Shown piece after piece: positions 55,601 to 64,000 of a stretch of 64,000 bases of DNA. A program made the translations under genes and the position numbers. The notes beneath the pieces were generated by a model. The model did no database searches. It was not told the origin of the DNA and was given only the letters and a program-made list of their open reading frames with translations. Location of the stretch: the NCBI GenBank assembly GCA_963822095.1, contig CAWGGS010000033.1:19714-83713 (forward strand). The letters run 5' to 3'. Within the stretch, counting starts at the first letter, position 1. The number at the start of each line of letters is the position of its first letter. The stretch comes from CAWGGS01 sp963822095 (GTDB taxonomy: Bacteria > Desulfobacterota > Desulfobulbia > Desulfobulbales > Desulfocapsaceae).

Positions 55601-58600
55601 AACGAAGAGCGACTGCTGACGGGAGGTGCTCCCCTGGCCGGCTTGAGCCGTCCACTCCAGGAGTCCGCGCCGGGATATCATTCGGCGGTACCAGACCCTG
55701 GCGATGGCATCAAGGCTTACCGCCGTCTGATGTGGCAGCAAGGCGGCATCGGCCACCGCCCGCAGCAGGTCGTGGTTTACCTTGGACAAGGAAATATATT
55801 TCAATCCCTTACGTGTGGTGGCCATGGTCAGAAGCTGCGCCAGGGGGTGAAAAATGAGTTGTATGCCGACTACCAGGGTGGCACAGACTCCCATTCTCGG
55901 GGAAATGAGCCAGGAAGCAATGAGCAGGCCCAGATTGGTAACGGACAAAAAGCTCCGGCGCAGGTTGTCGAAGACCTTCCAGCGGTTGAACAGGGAGAGA
56001 GGGTTCGGTCCCCGACCACCTGTAGACAACGGCACGCGAGGGAAAATCCAGCCGGCGATCTGCCAGTCGCCGCGAATCCAACGGTGGCACCTTCTGGTAT
56101 AGCCTTGATACCCCTGGGGGAACTCATCGAAAAGCTCGATATCGCTGGCCAGCCCCACCCTGACATGCGCCCCTTCGATCAAATCATGACTCAGTATGCT
56201 CTCTTCGGGAAATCTTCCCGACAACAGGCGGCTGAAAGCACGTACATCGTAGATTCCCTTGCCCTGGTATGACCCTTCACCGCTGAGGTCCTGATAGACA
56301 TCCGAAATAGCCTGGGTATACGGATCAATGCCGATTGCATCGGCAAAGAGTCGGCTGAAGGTTGAGGCGTCGGCACTTGTAAGCGTCGGACTCACCCGCG
56401 GCTGGATGATGGTGTAGGAGCCGGCCATGACGCGGCCGTGGGCATCGAAACGCGGCTGATTGAGGGGATGCGCCAGGGTCTCGATCATCCTTCGAGCCGT
56501 GGCATGGGGCAACTGGGTGTCGCTGTCCAGAGTGATGATGAAGCGGACGTCGGTGAGGCTTTCGGGGATTCCCACGTAGACCAGTGGTGCTGCGGTTTCA
56601 GACCGTGTACCGTCGATCAGGCGGTTCAGTTCCTCCAGCTTGCCTCGCTTTCGCTCCCAACCGATGAATTTCTGCTCGGATTCGCTCCATCTTCGTTCCC
56701 GATGAAAGAGAAAAAAACGCCCGCTGCCATGACGTTGATTGAGAAGCCCCAGGCACTCCTTAGCAATAGTAAGCAAACGACTGTCTTCTTCATCCGTGGG
56801 GGCTATTGAATCGGTGTAGTCCGTAAACAGGCTGAAGAGCAAATTCCTTTCCTTGTTCGCCAGGTAGCGAATCTCCAACTTCTCCACCTCGATGCGAATC
56901 GTCTCTTCGTCCACCAGCATCATCGGTACGACCACCAGGGTACGGAACGTTCCCGGGATTCCGGAATCCTCGAAATCCATCTTCGGTAGAGGACGGGGCG
57001 GCAGAAGCCGTGTAATGAGATAATTAACCACCTCGATCGCCAGCTGGCTGACGGGAATCAGCAGGAGCAACAAGAATCCAAAATAGGCGGCAGGTTCCCC
57101 CTCGACCGGGCCGATTTCTGGAAACAGAACGAAGCCTGTTATCAGAGAAATGAACAGGACGAAGAAACCTCCGATGCCGATGAAGTAGACGGCGGCATGG
57201 TTACGGTAAATCCAGTCCAGACAGCGGTAACGGAGTACTTCTCGGCAGGAAAGCTGCCGTGCAAGCTCCGCCCGGCCTTGTCCGACCAGCCAGGTGCCGA
57301 CATGACTGCGTCGATCATCGCCAGGTGTTTCCCGCCCTGCCTGTATGGCCATTTGGATGACGTGTTCTGCAATCTCTTCCTCAGTCTTGGTGCCGGCACG
57401 GGCAAGTGCTTCAACCGCCCGGCGACAATGATCCCGGGTTGCAAAATCCATCCCGGGATAGATTCCGGAAGGATCGCGGCGCAATACCTGCTCCACCCGG
57501 TTGAGCTTCTCGAAGACCTCTCGCCAATCCAGCAGGGCCAGCTGGCGCAGGCTGGTAACGGCATTCCCGCAGGCTAACTGCTCCCCGGTCTGCCGATTCA
57601 ATTCGCGAAAGTTGAGGTCATGCAGGGGAGTATTGAGTGTACGCTCAAGCCAGCTCTGTACCGGTGCCAGGGCAGCAGCCTCATCGTAGAGTAAACTGAC
57701 CAGTTGGGTCCCGAAATACGGACTGGGGTGCGGATACACCTTTGCAAGCTCAGCAAGGATCGCAAAGAGCTGGTTGGAATCGCGGCGATTAGCGGTGATC
57801 AGCCGGTTTGCCCAGAGGTCGGCTAACTGACGTTCACGCAGGTCGGCCAGGGCGGTCACGGCCAGCCCCTGGATGCTCTCCACCAGGGCGATGCGCAGCA
57901 TCTGAGGAAAAGCCCAAAGCTCGCCAATTGTCAGCATACGCACGGATTGATAGGCCTCGATAAAGGCCAGGATATTCTCCCGGTCCAGGCGCAGTTCCGC
58001 ATGGGAGACAAGATCTTTAGCCATGCCGTAGATGCACGGCAACCCCGGGTAAGGATCGGATGCCAGGATGGGCAATTGCCTATAAAAACGTTCGGGAAGG
58101 TTTAAAAGGACATCACGGATGTTTCCTTCCAGAATGTACTCATTGTCCAGTATCCAATCGGCTGCCGGCGTGGCTTTCTGTTCCAGGTGGCTTGCTGCGG
58201 TAAGATCCACACAGACTTTACGGATCCACTTTCGTGAATTCTTGAGGCGCCTCAGCAGTTCGACAGTTCTCTGCGGCCTCAGGGCCACTTGCTGCTCCCC
58301 GGCATGACGCCTTGCATGCTCAAGGATCTGGGCAGGAGAAAGCTTGAGCGCAGGACTTCGCGCCCCCGCCCGCCGTTCATGCCGTGGATGCATAACGAAC
58401 AACGCAGGATGGATATCGCTGCTTTCCCGCAATAAAGCCACCGGGCGCTGTAAGGAATCAAGGGGCCCTTGAAGAATCAGAACAACCTCCCCGGGGGTAA
58501 GCCAGCGCGCGTGATCGCGCATAACCCCCTTCTCGACACCATACCGGGATCGTCGCAACCATGCCAGGGCGGTTAGAATTCCTACGATGGTACAGGCAAG

Positions 58601-58876
58601 TATAACTGCCGGGGCCACGGAAATGTTCCAGGTGAAGAGCTTAAGAGACCAGTGAAGAGGCAAGGACACAATTCCACCAATCCCGCAAAACAGGATTCCG
58701 GCAAGGGTCACCCCGATGGCTCGGCGCCGGAGGAAGGGGTCTGTGAAATGGACCCCTTCCTCCATTTCTTTATGTATCAGAACGGTGCGTCTAAAGCCTC
58801 GATGTGCCAACTCGCGAAGCGCTTTTCGAGCTTCATCCTGTTTTGCAAAATAACCAATAAGAACAGCTAAGCTCAC
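49612..58876 (-). pseudogene. ndvB: Cyclic beta-glucan synthase (NdvB-like, GT84-GH94), one frameshift
   Basis: Frames 58876-51227 (2549 aa) and 51468-49612 (618 aa) join at about 51302 if one base (the C after ATCTGG) is removed, restoring IIWMLGQAKSVVGARELV and a protein of about 3050 residues. Order: N-terminal membrane helices; a GT84 transferase with TLDSDTQLPHATARRMIETL; more membrane helices; a glycoamylase-like domain (GLKRGLKEQVVVAPYAALLA); two GH94 beta-sandwich units; and the GH94 catalytic barrel with GDWNDGMN. Such enzymes make cyclic beta-1,2-glucans for the periplasm, important in osmotic adaptation. The start is a GTG with an AAGGA site. The second frame alone contains the whole phosphorylase barrel, so partial function is possible. 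Confidence 0.9.
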
Positions 58877-58987
58877 GTTTTTATCCTTTCTTTGCCTGCG
58901 TTATCTGGATTTCCGGTCGATATGAAGGATTTCAAGTGACGAAAAGGATCAGAGATGATCAGCGGGAAGAATTTGTTCCATAAGGCG

Positions 58988-59950
58988 TTAGATAACAATC
59001 TTCTCACCATCAAAAAAACATATAATATCAGGCATCTCTGTTTCGAAGAATATTCTCATTTTTTTAAGCAGACCTATTTCGATTTGCCTTACCCGTTCAC
59101 GGGAGATGTTAAACCTGTCGGCAATTTTCTGTAAGGTAAGCGGCTCATCTGAAAGGAGCCGTAGATCAAGAATCATCGTTTGTTTGTCGTTTAACCCACC
59201 CTTGAAGATATCAAGCAGTTCTTTCAACTTTTTTTTCATTTCCTTACCGGCGACTATGGATTCAATCCCAGGTTCATCAGCAGGAATAAAGCTCTTCTGT
59301 TGATCGTCCGAATCAGAATTTACGGGACTTTCAAGAGAGACATCCCAACCATCCATCCGCTGGCTCATCTCGACAACTTCCCTTTCCTTAACATTCATAC
59401 GCTGAGCCAATAATTTAGGTTCTGCAGCAAATCCTTGAATCTCTAATAATTTCCTTTCTTTATTAAGAGAAAAAAAGAGCTTACGTTGAGCCTGAGTGGT
59501 GCCGATTTTCACCAGACGCCAATTGTCCATAATAAATTTCAACACATATGCACGAATCCAATAGGCTGCATAGTAGGAGAATTTTACTCCACGATAGGGA
59601 TCATATTTCCTGGTAGCCTGAATAAGCCCGACATTTCCTTCCTGGATGAGATCCATGAAATTCTGCAGCCAATGCTTCTGGAAATCCATCGCAACTTTTA
59701 CCACAAGCCTCACATTTGCGGAAACAAGACGGTATGCGGCATCCGGGTTGCCTGTTTCTCGAATTAATATGGCAAGTTTATGGGTCTCTTCACGCGACAG
59801 AATCTCGTACTGGTTTATTTCCTGCAGATATCGGTGCAAAGCTGGATTGCTCAGGAACGACAGATTTGCATCCTCAAAAATGGTCACGAGCGGATATTCC
59901 TGAGGTTCAATCTCAATGTGGTGCGAATTTTCTGTTATTGCTCTCGTCAT
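58988..59950 (-). CDS. Sigma-70 family factor, RpoH (sigma-32)-like
   Basis: 320 residues. Region 2 is clear (LVSANVRLVVKVAMDFQKHW, then NFMDLIQEGNVGLIQATRKYDPYRGVKFSYYAAYWIRAYV, where promoter melting and -10 contact occur). Region 4 shows LTLQKIADRFNISRERVRQIE. The QRKLFFSLNKERK segment after region 2 matches the RpoH box of heat-shock sigma factors. There is a 50-residue N-terminal extension. It is probably a second sigma-32-type factor for stress genes. It precedes the cyclic glucan synthase gene by 111 bases. Confidence 0.9.
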   Translation of the reverse strand: MTRAITENSHHIEIEPQEYPLVTIFEDANLSFLSNPALHRYLQEINQYEILSREETHKLAILIRETGNPDAAYRLVSANVRLVVKVAMDFQKHWLQNFMDLIQEGNVGLIQATRKYDPYRGVKFSYYAAYWIRAYVLKFIMDNWRLVKIGTTQAQRKLFFSLNKERKLLEIQGFAAEPKLLAQRMNVKEREVVEMSQRMDGWDVSLESPVNSDSDDQQKSFIPADEPGIESIVAGKEMKKKLKELLDIFKGGLNDKQTMILDLRLLSDEPLTLQKIADRFNISRERVRQIEIGLLKKMRIFFETEMPDIICFFDGEKIVI

Positions 59951-60175
59951 CTGTTTTGTATCTCCGCGAATCTGAAAATGGTTTCGGCAGTAGCCCCTTT
60001 TGGGTACCTGAAAAACAAACTGCCCAGGTAATGACCGAGGATGAGAATACTCGGATTTCCGATGGACAGTTTTCTTACAGGAGATTCAGAACCCAACTGT
60101 TCTCTTGGGAAATGAAAGATGTGTTATTTGTCTATCTACCCGATATCTATTTTCTTCTCGCTTTGAATTCAGAAA

Positions 60176-60328
60176 TCACTTCACCTGAGGGGATGGCCGA
60201 TACTGATCAGCCTTTTCTTCGATCTTGTAGCGAAGATCAATTATTTCCTTCTCAAATACAGGAAGCTGTGCTCTGATGGTTTCAGGGTCTCTCAGCACCC
60301 CATGATACTCACAATGTTTGTCATTCAT
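60176..60328 (-). pseudogene. C-terminal fragment of a Spy/ZraP-like periplasmic protein
   Basis: 50 codons from the ATG at 60328, open further upstream for about 14 codons to a stop. The product (REMNDKHCEYHGVLRDPET, then LPVFEKEIIDLRYKIEEKAD) matches the helical C-terminal half of small LTxxQ-type periplasmic proteins (Spy, CpxP, ZraP group). The N-terminal half and signal peptide are missing. It is related to the broken copy at 61045-61545. It lies just before the GlsB remnant, so the junction is a deletion fusion. Confidence 0.6.
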
Positions 60329-60376
60329 CTCTCTACGCAGTTGAACAGTATCATCGAGGGATTTTGGGTTGGTTTC

Positions 60377-60484
60377 TCATATGTCCCCAAACAGGCGAAT
60401 ACTCCAATCTTTCATAAATGAGCTTGACAGCCAACCAATTACCCCGCCCGTGACGATGAAAATTACCAAACCTGTGATATTCAT
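60377..60484 (-). pseudogene. Truncated GlsB/YeaQ/YmgE-family membrane protein
   Basis: 35 codons: MNITGLVIFIVTGGVIGWLS, then SSFMKDWSIRLFGDI, then a stop. This is the first membrane helix and the following loop of the GlsB/YeaQ/YmgE stress family, which is normally about 80 residues with three helices. The rest is gone. A GGAG-type ribosome site and a perfect sigma-54 promoter (60694) remain upstream, so the regulatory part outlived the gene. Confidence 0.65.
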
Positions 60485-60693
60485 TTTTTCTCCATATACA
60501 TTTTCTACAAAAGGTATAGGACATGAGGGAATACACCTGCCTCGGGTGCCTATTGATCCGCATCTGAACGGATATGTCCTTTTTCTTTTAAGAGGGTCCA
60601 ATCCCCCGCAAATGTTTCCAATGGAATTTGACAGGAAGATCGTTAAAAGATAGCTAGCGGAGTGTTGTGCAAATCTGCACCAATTTGGTTTTT

Positions 60694-60707
60694 GCAATCA
60701 TTGTGCC
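60694..60707 (-). promoter_or_regulatory. Sigma-54 promoter upstream of the GlsB remnant
   Basis: Minus strand: CCTGGCACAATGATTGC, identical in its core to 21459-21472 and 44618-44631. The enhancer at 60809-60840 lies 102 bases upstream. Confidence 0.88.
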
Positions 60708-60808
60708 AGGTTTCGAACAACCTGCGCACCGAACCCATCATTCTGCTATTTAAGAATATTTTCGTAAAAGGAAACAGGACGGGCCTGAATTTAGAGTCAT
60801 TTGACAAA

Positions 60809-60840
60809 GGTCATATTTGCCCATGTGGTCATATATGACC
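60809..60840 (-). promoter_or_regulatory. Enhancer-like tandem palindrome, copy 7
   Basis: GGTCATATTTGCCC, four bases, then the perfect palindrome GGTCATATATGACC. It belongs to the duplicated 367-bp block. Confidence 0.85.
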
Positions 60841-60961
60841 TATCCTTGGGTGACCGATCAAGTTCTCTGGAAATGATGATTCTGTAGTCCAGAAAGATGG
60901 CTCTGTATGTCATCCATTGAGCTTGATTGTTACGTAACCGAGGTCATCTGCTAACGGACTC

Positions 60962-61545
60962 CTATTCGCCAAGGACGTTTCGTGCCTGAAAATCCAGGGC
61001 TGCATCCAGGACCGTGTCCAAAAAACGTTTTCGATAAAGCTCGTCAGGCAAGATATCATAGATCTTGCCCCGGAGGTCAATCATCTCTTTTTCCATCTTC
61101 GAGAGTTGTTGTCTGGTGGTTTTGGGATTTCTTAGAGTCTCCATATACTTAAAACCACAATTTTCCGGGTTGTCATATTTGGTTGTAATTGCGTCGCAAT
61201 TATCGAACGAATCGCTATTTAATACTCGCTGCAAGAATTCAGGAGCCAGAGAGGTTGTCTTGGTTTGATTTTCATTTGAATTCAGACTTCTGGATTCTCC
61301 GGAATATAAACAGGAAGGAGACTAAAAATAACACTTTATTTCCGCTTATTATCACAACACGGATAGTTGATTTAAAACGTTTGTGGTGCATCTCCTTGCG
61401 CAGTTCTCCAGGAGAGCCCAGAAATTTCTGATGTTGCCCGCTTGTCAAGCCATTTTGTCCAAAACCCGCAGCACACGGATAATGATACCCACCTTTATTG
61501 AATCCGTAATCTTCCATCATACCATAACCGCCATACTCTGATCCA
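60962..61545 (-). pseudogene. Broken Spy/ZraP-like gene fused to an AI-2E transporter end
   Basis: Reading on the minus strand: 61545-61372 gives the N-terminal half without signal peptide (GGYHYPCAAGFGQ, LTSGQHQKFLGSPGELRKEM). A 216-base insert follows at 61156-61371. Then 61154-61055 gives the C-terminal half (YMETLRNPKTTRQQLSKMEK, then EMIDLRGKI). This runs straight into ILPDELYRKRFLDTV, the C-terminus of an AI-2E transporter like the one at 21724. An open frame of 90 codons spans the fusion (61234-60962), but it is a chimera and probably not functional. Confidence 0.65.
61149..61378. mobile_element. Possible 216-bp miniature element inside the Spy-like pseudogene
   Basis: The insert is flanked by direct repeats GTTTTAA (on plus: TTAAAAC at 61149-61155 and 61372-61378) that look like a 7-bp target duplication. 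Near the ends the related inverted sequences CCGGGTTGTCATA and CCGTGTTGTGATA (11 of 13) resemble short terminal repeats. It contains no transposase and is AT-rich. It is unrelated to the GC-rich repeat family. Confidence 0.4.
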
Positions 61546-61742
61546 CCTGCGTTATCCTTGACATATGCAACCGCCTGCAGTCGTCAATTCGATAACCTAA
61601 CCAGCCGCAATTAAAATCCTTTTCCTGATATAATTTTTGTAAACGATAAGGGGGTGAGAATACATGGTTCGAGGGGAGAGATATCCGCATGCCGGTGCAA
61701 AAAGCTTGATATCAGAAGGCGAGGCGATTACACCCTCTTCCG

Positions 61743-63194
61743 TTACATTTCCTCCAGCGTTTTACCCTTGGTCTCCCGTACAACGGTCCAAACGAAAAAC
61801 ACGGAAACGATCGCGGCGATAGTGTAAAGACCATAGGCACCAGCAAAACCGATGGCCTTTAACAACGGCAGGAAACTGACTGTGACCAAGAAGTTGGCCA
61901 CCCAGTTGGTGGCCCCGGCAAAACCCAGAGCCGCGCCGCGCAGCCGGTTGGAAAACATTTCGCCAAGCATCACCCACATGACCGGTCCCCAGGAGACGGC
62001 AAAGGAAATGATGTAGAGATTCGCAGCTGCTAGTCCGGACAGCGCCGCGGCGTGACTGATTATGGGCATCCCACCCGAATCTACCTGGGCGGTTCCAAAG
62101 ACAATTGCCATCGCACCCAGGGTCAGGGCCATGCCGATGGAACCGCCAAGCAGCAGCGGCTTACGGCCCACCCGATCAACAAGCAGAATGGCCGGGATCG
62201 TAGCCAGTATGTTAACCAGCCCTGTCAGCAGATTGATTCGCAGGGCCCACTGCTCGCTCACCCCCGCCGCTTTCCACAGCAAATCGCCATAATAGAAAAT
62301 GATGTTGATCCCGACGAACTGCTGAAGGGCCGCCAAACCCATCGCCACCCACACCACCGAGGCGATCCGGTGTGTCCCCGGCACGAAGATGTCTGATAAT
62401 CGCAGTTTGTGCTCACCCTGCAGACTCTCTTCGACCTTGAGCACCAGGGCATCGGCGTCGCCGCCGATTCGGGCAAAGATCTGCCGGGCCTGTTTCTGCC
62501 TGCCGGAGATGACCAGAAAGCGGGGAGATTCCGGAATCAGCAGCACGCCAAGCAGGTACGCGACGGAGGGCACAGCTCCCATCCAGAACATCCAGCGCCA
62601 GGTTTCGGCTCCGAACCAGAAGACCGCCTCGGCTCGGCCGGCGAGCTGGACGAGAATATCGTTGCTCAGAAACGCACAGAACAAGCCCACCACGATGGCC
62701 AACTGTTGCAACGAAGCCAACCGCCCGCGCAAGTGCGCCGGAGCCACTTCCGCGATATACATCGGAGCAAGTACACTGGCGGCCCCGATGCCTATACCGC
62801 CCACGATACGTGAAGCAATGAAAACGCCAACGGAACCGGCAGCCCCGGATATGAATGCGCTGACAAGAAATAAGATGGAGGTCAGCAGCATGGTGGGACG
62901 ACGCCCGATACGATTGGCCAAGGTGCCCGCGCCAAACGCACCCAGGGCACAGCCCAGCAGAACGGATGCGACTGCGAAGCCGGTTGCCGCAGCCTTGGTG
63001 CCGAAAGCAGCCGCCAATGCCTGCACTGTTCCATTGACAACCCCACTGTCGAAACCAAACAGGAATCCACCGATGGCTGCAGCGATTGAGATCCCAACGA
63101 CATACATGTTGCTGTCGGAGGAGGAATCATGCATAGCAGTTTTGACGCCCGTTAAAGGCTTTTCCACGATATGGTTCCTAAGAGTCATAACCAT
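61743..63194 (-). CDS. Sugar porter family MFS transporter
   Basis: 483 residues with 12 membrane helices. The sugar-porter signatures are visible: GGFLFGFDSGVVNG in helix 1, NRIGRRPTMLL in loop 2-3, PESPRFLVISGRQKQA in the middle loop, FVGINIIFYYGDLLW in helix 7 and VDRVGRKPLLLGG in loop 8-9. It is a H+-coupled or facilitated hexose or pentose transporter, and the substrate cannot be told. The first two dozen residues are extra. The start region is copied from that of PPK2 as part of the duplication at 63185-63419. The sigma-54 promoter at 63559 lies about 370 bases upstream. Confidence 0.92.
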   Translation of the reverse strand: MVMTLRNHIVEKPLTGVKTAMHDSSSDSNMYVVGISIAAAIGGFLFGFDSGVVNGTVQALAAAFGTKAAATGFAVASVLLGCALGAFGAGTLANRIGRRPTMLLTSILFLVSAFISGAAGSVGVFIASRIVGGIGIGAASVLAPMYIAEVAPAHLRGRLASLQQLAIVVGLFCAFLSNDILVQLAGRAEAVFWFGAETWRWMFWMGAVPSVAYLLGVLLIPESPRFLVISGRQKQARQIFARIGGDADALVLKVEESLQGEHKLRLSDIFVPGTHRIASVVWVAMGLAALQQFVGINIIFYYGDLLWKAAGVSEQWALRINLLTGLVNILATIPAILLVDRVGRKPLLLGGSIGMALTLGAMAIVFGTAQVDSGGMPIISHAAALSGLAAANLYIISFAVSWGPVMWVMLGEMFSNRLRGAALGFAGATNWVANFLVTVSFLPLLKAIGFAGAYGLYTIAAIVSVFFVWTVVRETKGKTLEEM

Positions 63195-63419
63195 CCCCCG
63201 CTAAAACCCTCCCGCCGTAAACTGCAGGCGATATATGGACAGTTTCGCACCAATCGCCACAATAAGCCGCTGTGATAATTTCGATCATAAAAAGAACAGT
63301 CCTTGATTAAGTCCTCAATGTCACAGCAAAACACATCCATAGGGATTGCTGGATTTGGCCGGGTGGATCGGATTAAACGTCACTTTGAAGCCGTAAAGGG
63401 TTATGTGCTGTTCAGTTAC
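63185..63419 (-). repeat. Remnant of a glycoamylase gene end (right copy of duplication)
   Basis: This copy of 23885-24130 has small deletions and frame breaks, so it does not code. It corresponds to the last 35 codons of the glycoamylase plus the spacer. It shows that the sugar-transporter locus once had the same neighbour as PPK2. Confidence 0.75.
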
Positions 63420-63558
63420 TAATGTTTCGTCAGATGATCGTTTGTTTACGTATTGGAGAAAGTCTTCTTTATCCCTTTCTTTTTTGCCCATCATTGGACA
63501 AGAATTACGACATTAAGGTACTCGATGGGAAGGTAGTACAATCACACTCACTCATTTC

Positions 63559-63572
63559 GCAATCTTTGTGCC
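63559..63572 (-). promoter_or_regulatory. Sigma-54 promoter upstream of the sugar transporter
   Basis: Minus strand: CCTGGCACAAAGATTGC, GG-N10-GC, a very good match. The enhancer at 63674-63705 lies 102 bases upstream. Confidence 0.85.
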
Positions 63573-63673
63573 AGGTGCTAGACACTCGAATCATGTCATC
63601 CATCTTTTTGCTATTTATGAAAAAAATCACTGAAAAACTTTATCAAGCAAGGTCGCTAACGACCATGGAGAAT

Positions 63674-63705
63674 GGTCATATTTGGCCAAGTGGTGATATA
63701 CAACC
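63674..63705 (-). promoter_or_regulatory. Enhancer-like tandem palindrome, copy 8
   Basis: GGTCATATTTGGCC, four bases, then GGTGATATACAACC. The distal palindrome is partly decayed. It lies 102 bases upstream of the promoter at 63559-63572. Confidence 0.72.
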
Positions 63706-64000
63706 ACTTCCGAGTTTCCTTGGTGATGATGCATGGCAGATCTTCTGGACAACTGGAAGAAACAACAAACACAATATTTTTAATATACTTACTGGCGGGT
63801 TGCGCCGACAAGGGTTGAATCCCATTCCAGCAATGGCATAATAATTGTTGAGTTGACGTCTATATCAGGAAAAACGATTAACAGGCTGAAAAATAAACAG
63901 ACAGGAACCCTTTGACTGATGCAGACATCTACCGTATCGCCATCTATATGTAGTAGGTACCTTCGAAGAAAGTGGTTGTCAGATTTGTTGATGTGACGAG
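63706..64000. other. Right edge, no supportable gene
   Basis: About 295 bases with no ribosome site or domain I can support. A gene entering from beyond the edge is possible. Confidence 0.4.

Larger units (their letters stand above)
60694..61060 (-). repeat. 367-bp block duplicated from 21459-21825
   Basis: Both copies run from the sigma-54 promoter through the enhancer to the last 30 codons of an AI-2E transporter gene and have the same total length. Shared blocks include CTGCTAACGGACTCCTATTC and AACGTTTTCGATAAAGCTCG. The stretch between promoter and enhancer has diverged most. Confidence 0.8.

Overview
This window looks like chromosomal DNA of an anaerobic, deltaproteobacterial-type bacterium (Desulfobacterota-like). 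That assignment is inferred from gene content (small DUF3309/DUF3185 proteins, DUF1207 outer-membrane protein, DUF5752 plus TreT pair, B12-binding radical SAM protein) and from heavy use of sigma-54 promoters. No rRNA, tRNA or CRISPR array was found. Apart from a TPR fragment cut off at the left edge, every gene I can support is on the minus strand.

Layout. 1-4.3 kb: gene-poor DNA with an IS110-family insertion sequence, a 57-aa membrane peptide gene and a repeat element. 4.4-6.7 kb: B12-binding radical SAM enzyme, monooxygenase-like protein, Gly/Met-rich secreted protein. 7.5-10.3 kb: envelope-stress operon (DUF3309, DUF3185-like, coiled coil, beta-barrel, BON protein). 10.7-20.2 kb: TVP38 membrane protein, FtsH with DUF1207, Na+/H+ antiporter, TrkA/TrkH, CAP-domain protein. 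20.5-21.4 kb: YqjD/YqjE-type genes. 21.7-38.1 kb: metabolic cluster (AI-2E-family transporter, PPK2, glycoamylase, P-type H+-ATPase, phosphoglycerate-mutase-like protein, class I aldolase, phosphoketolase, acetate kinase, alpha-glucan phosphorylase, phosphoglucomutase). 38.1-44.4 kb: second BON protein, oleate hydratase, SYLF lipid-binding protein, TreT and DUF5752. 44.8-49.3 kb: sigma-54 activator next to a CheB-CheR-PAS fusion. 49.6-60 kb: giant cyclic beta-glucan synthase and a sigma-32-like factor. 60-64 kb: stress-gene fragments and a sugar transporter.

The main discovery is a repeated regulatory module. Seven times the minus strand carries a sigma-54 promoter (GG-N10-GC) with a 31-32 bp tandem palindromic site exactly 100-104 bp upstream of the -24 GG. 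An eighth, decayed copy is at 3.1-3.3 kb. The modules precede the DUF3309, DUF1207/ftsH, YqjD, SYLF, DUF5752/TreT, GlsB-remnant and sugar-transporter genes. The only enhancer-binding activator in the window (44.8-46.4 kb) lies beside one of these sites and directly follows the CheB-CheR-PAS gene. I infer that this pair commands a local sigma-54 regulon for envelope stress, ion balance and carbon or energy reserves.

The region is also being rearranged. A 250-bp terminally inverted repeat family has six copies. A 367-bp block (AI-2E gene end plus module) and the 3' end of the glycoamylase gene are both duplicated 39 kb away. Four large enzyme genes carry single-base frameshifts, which may be real decay or sequence errors.
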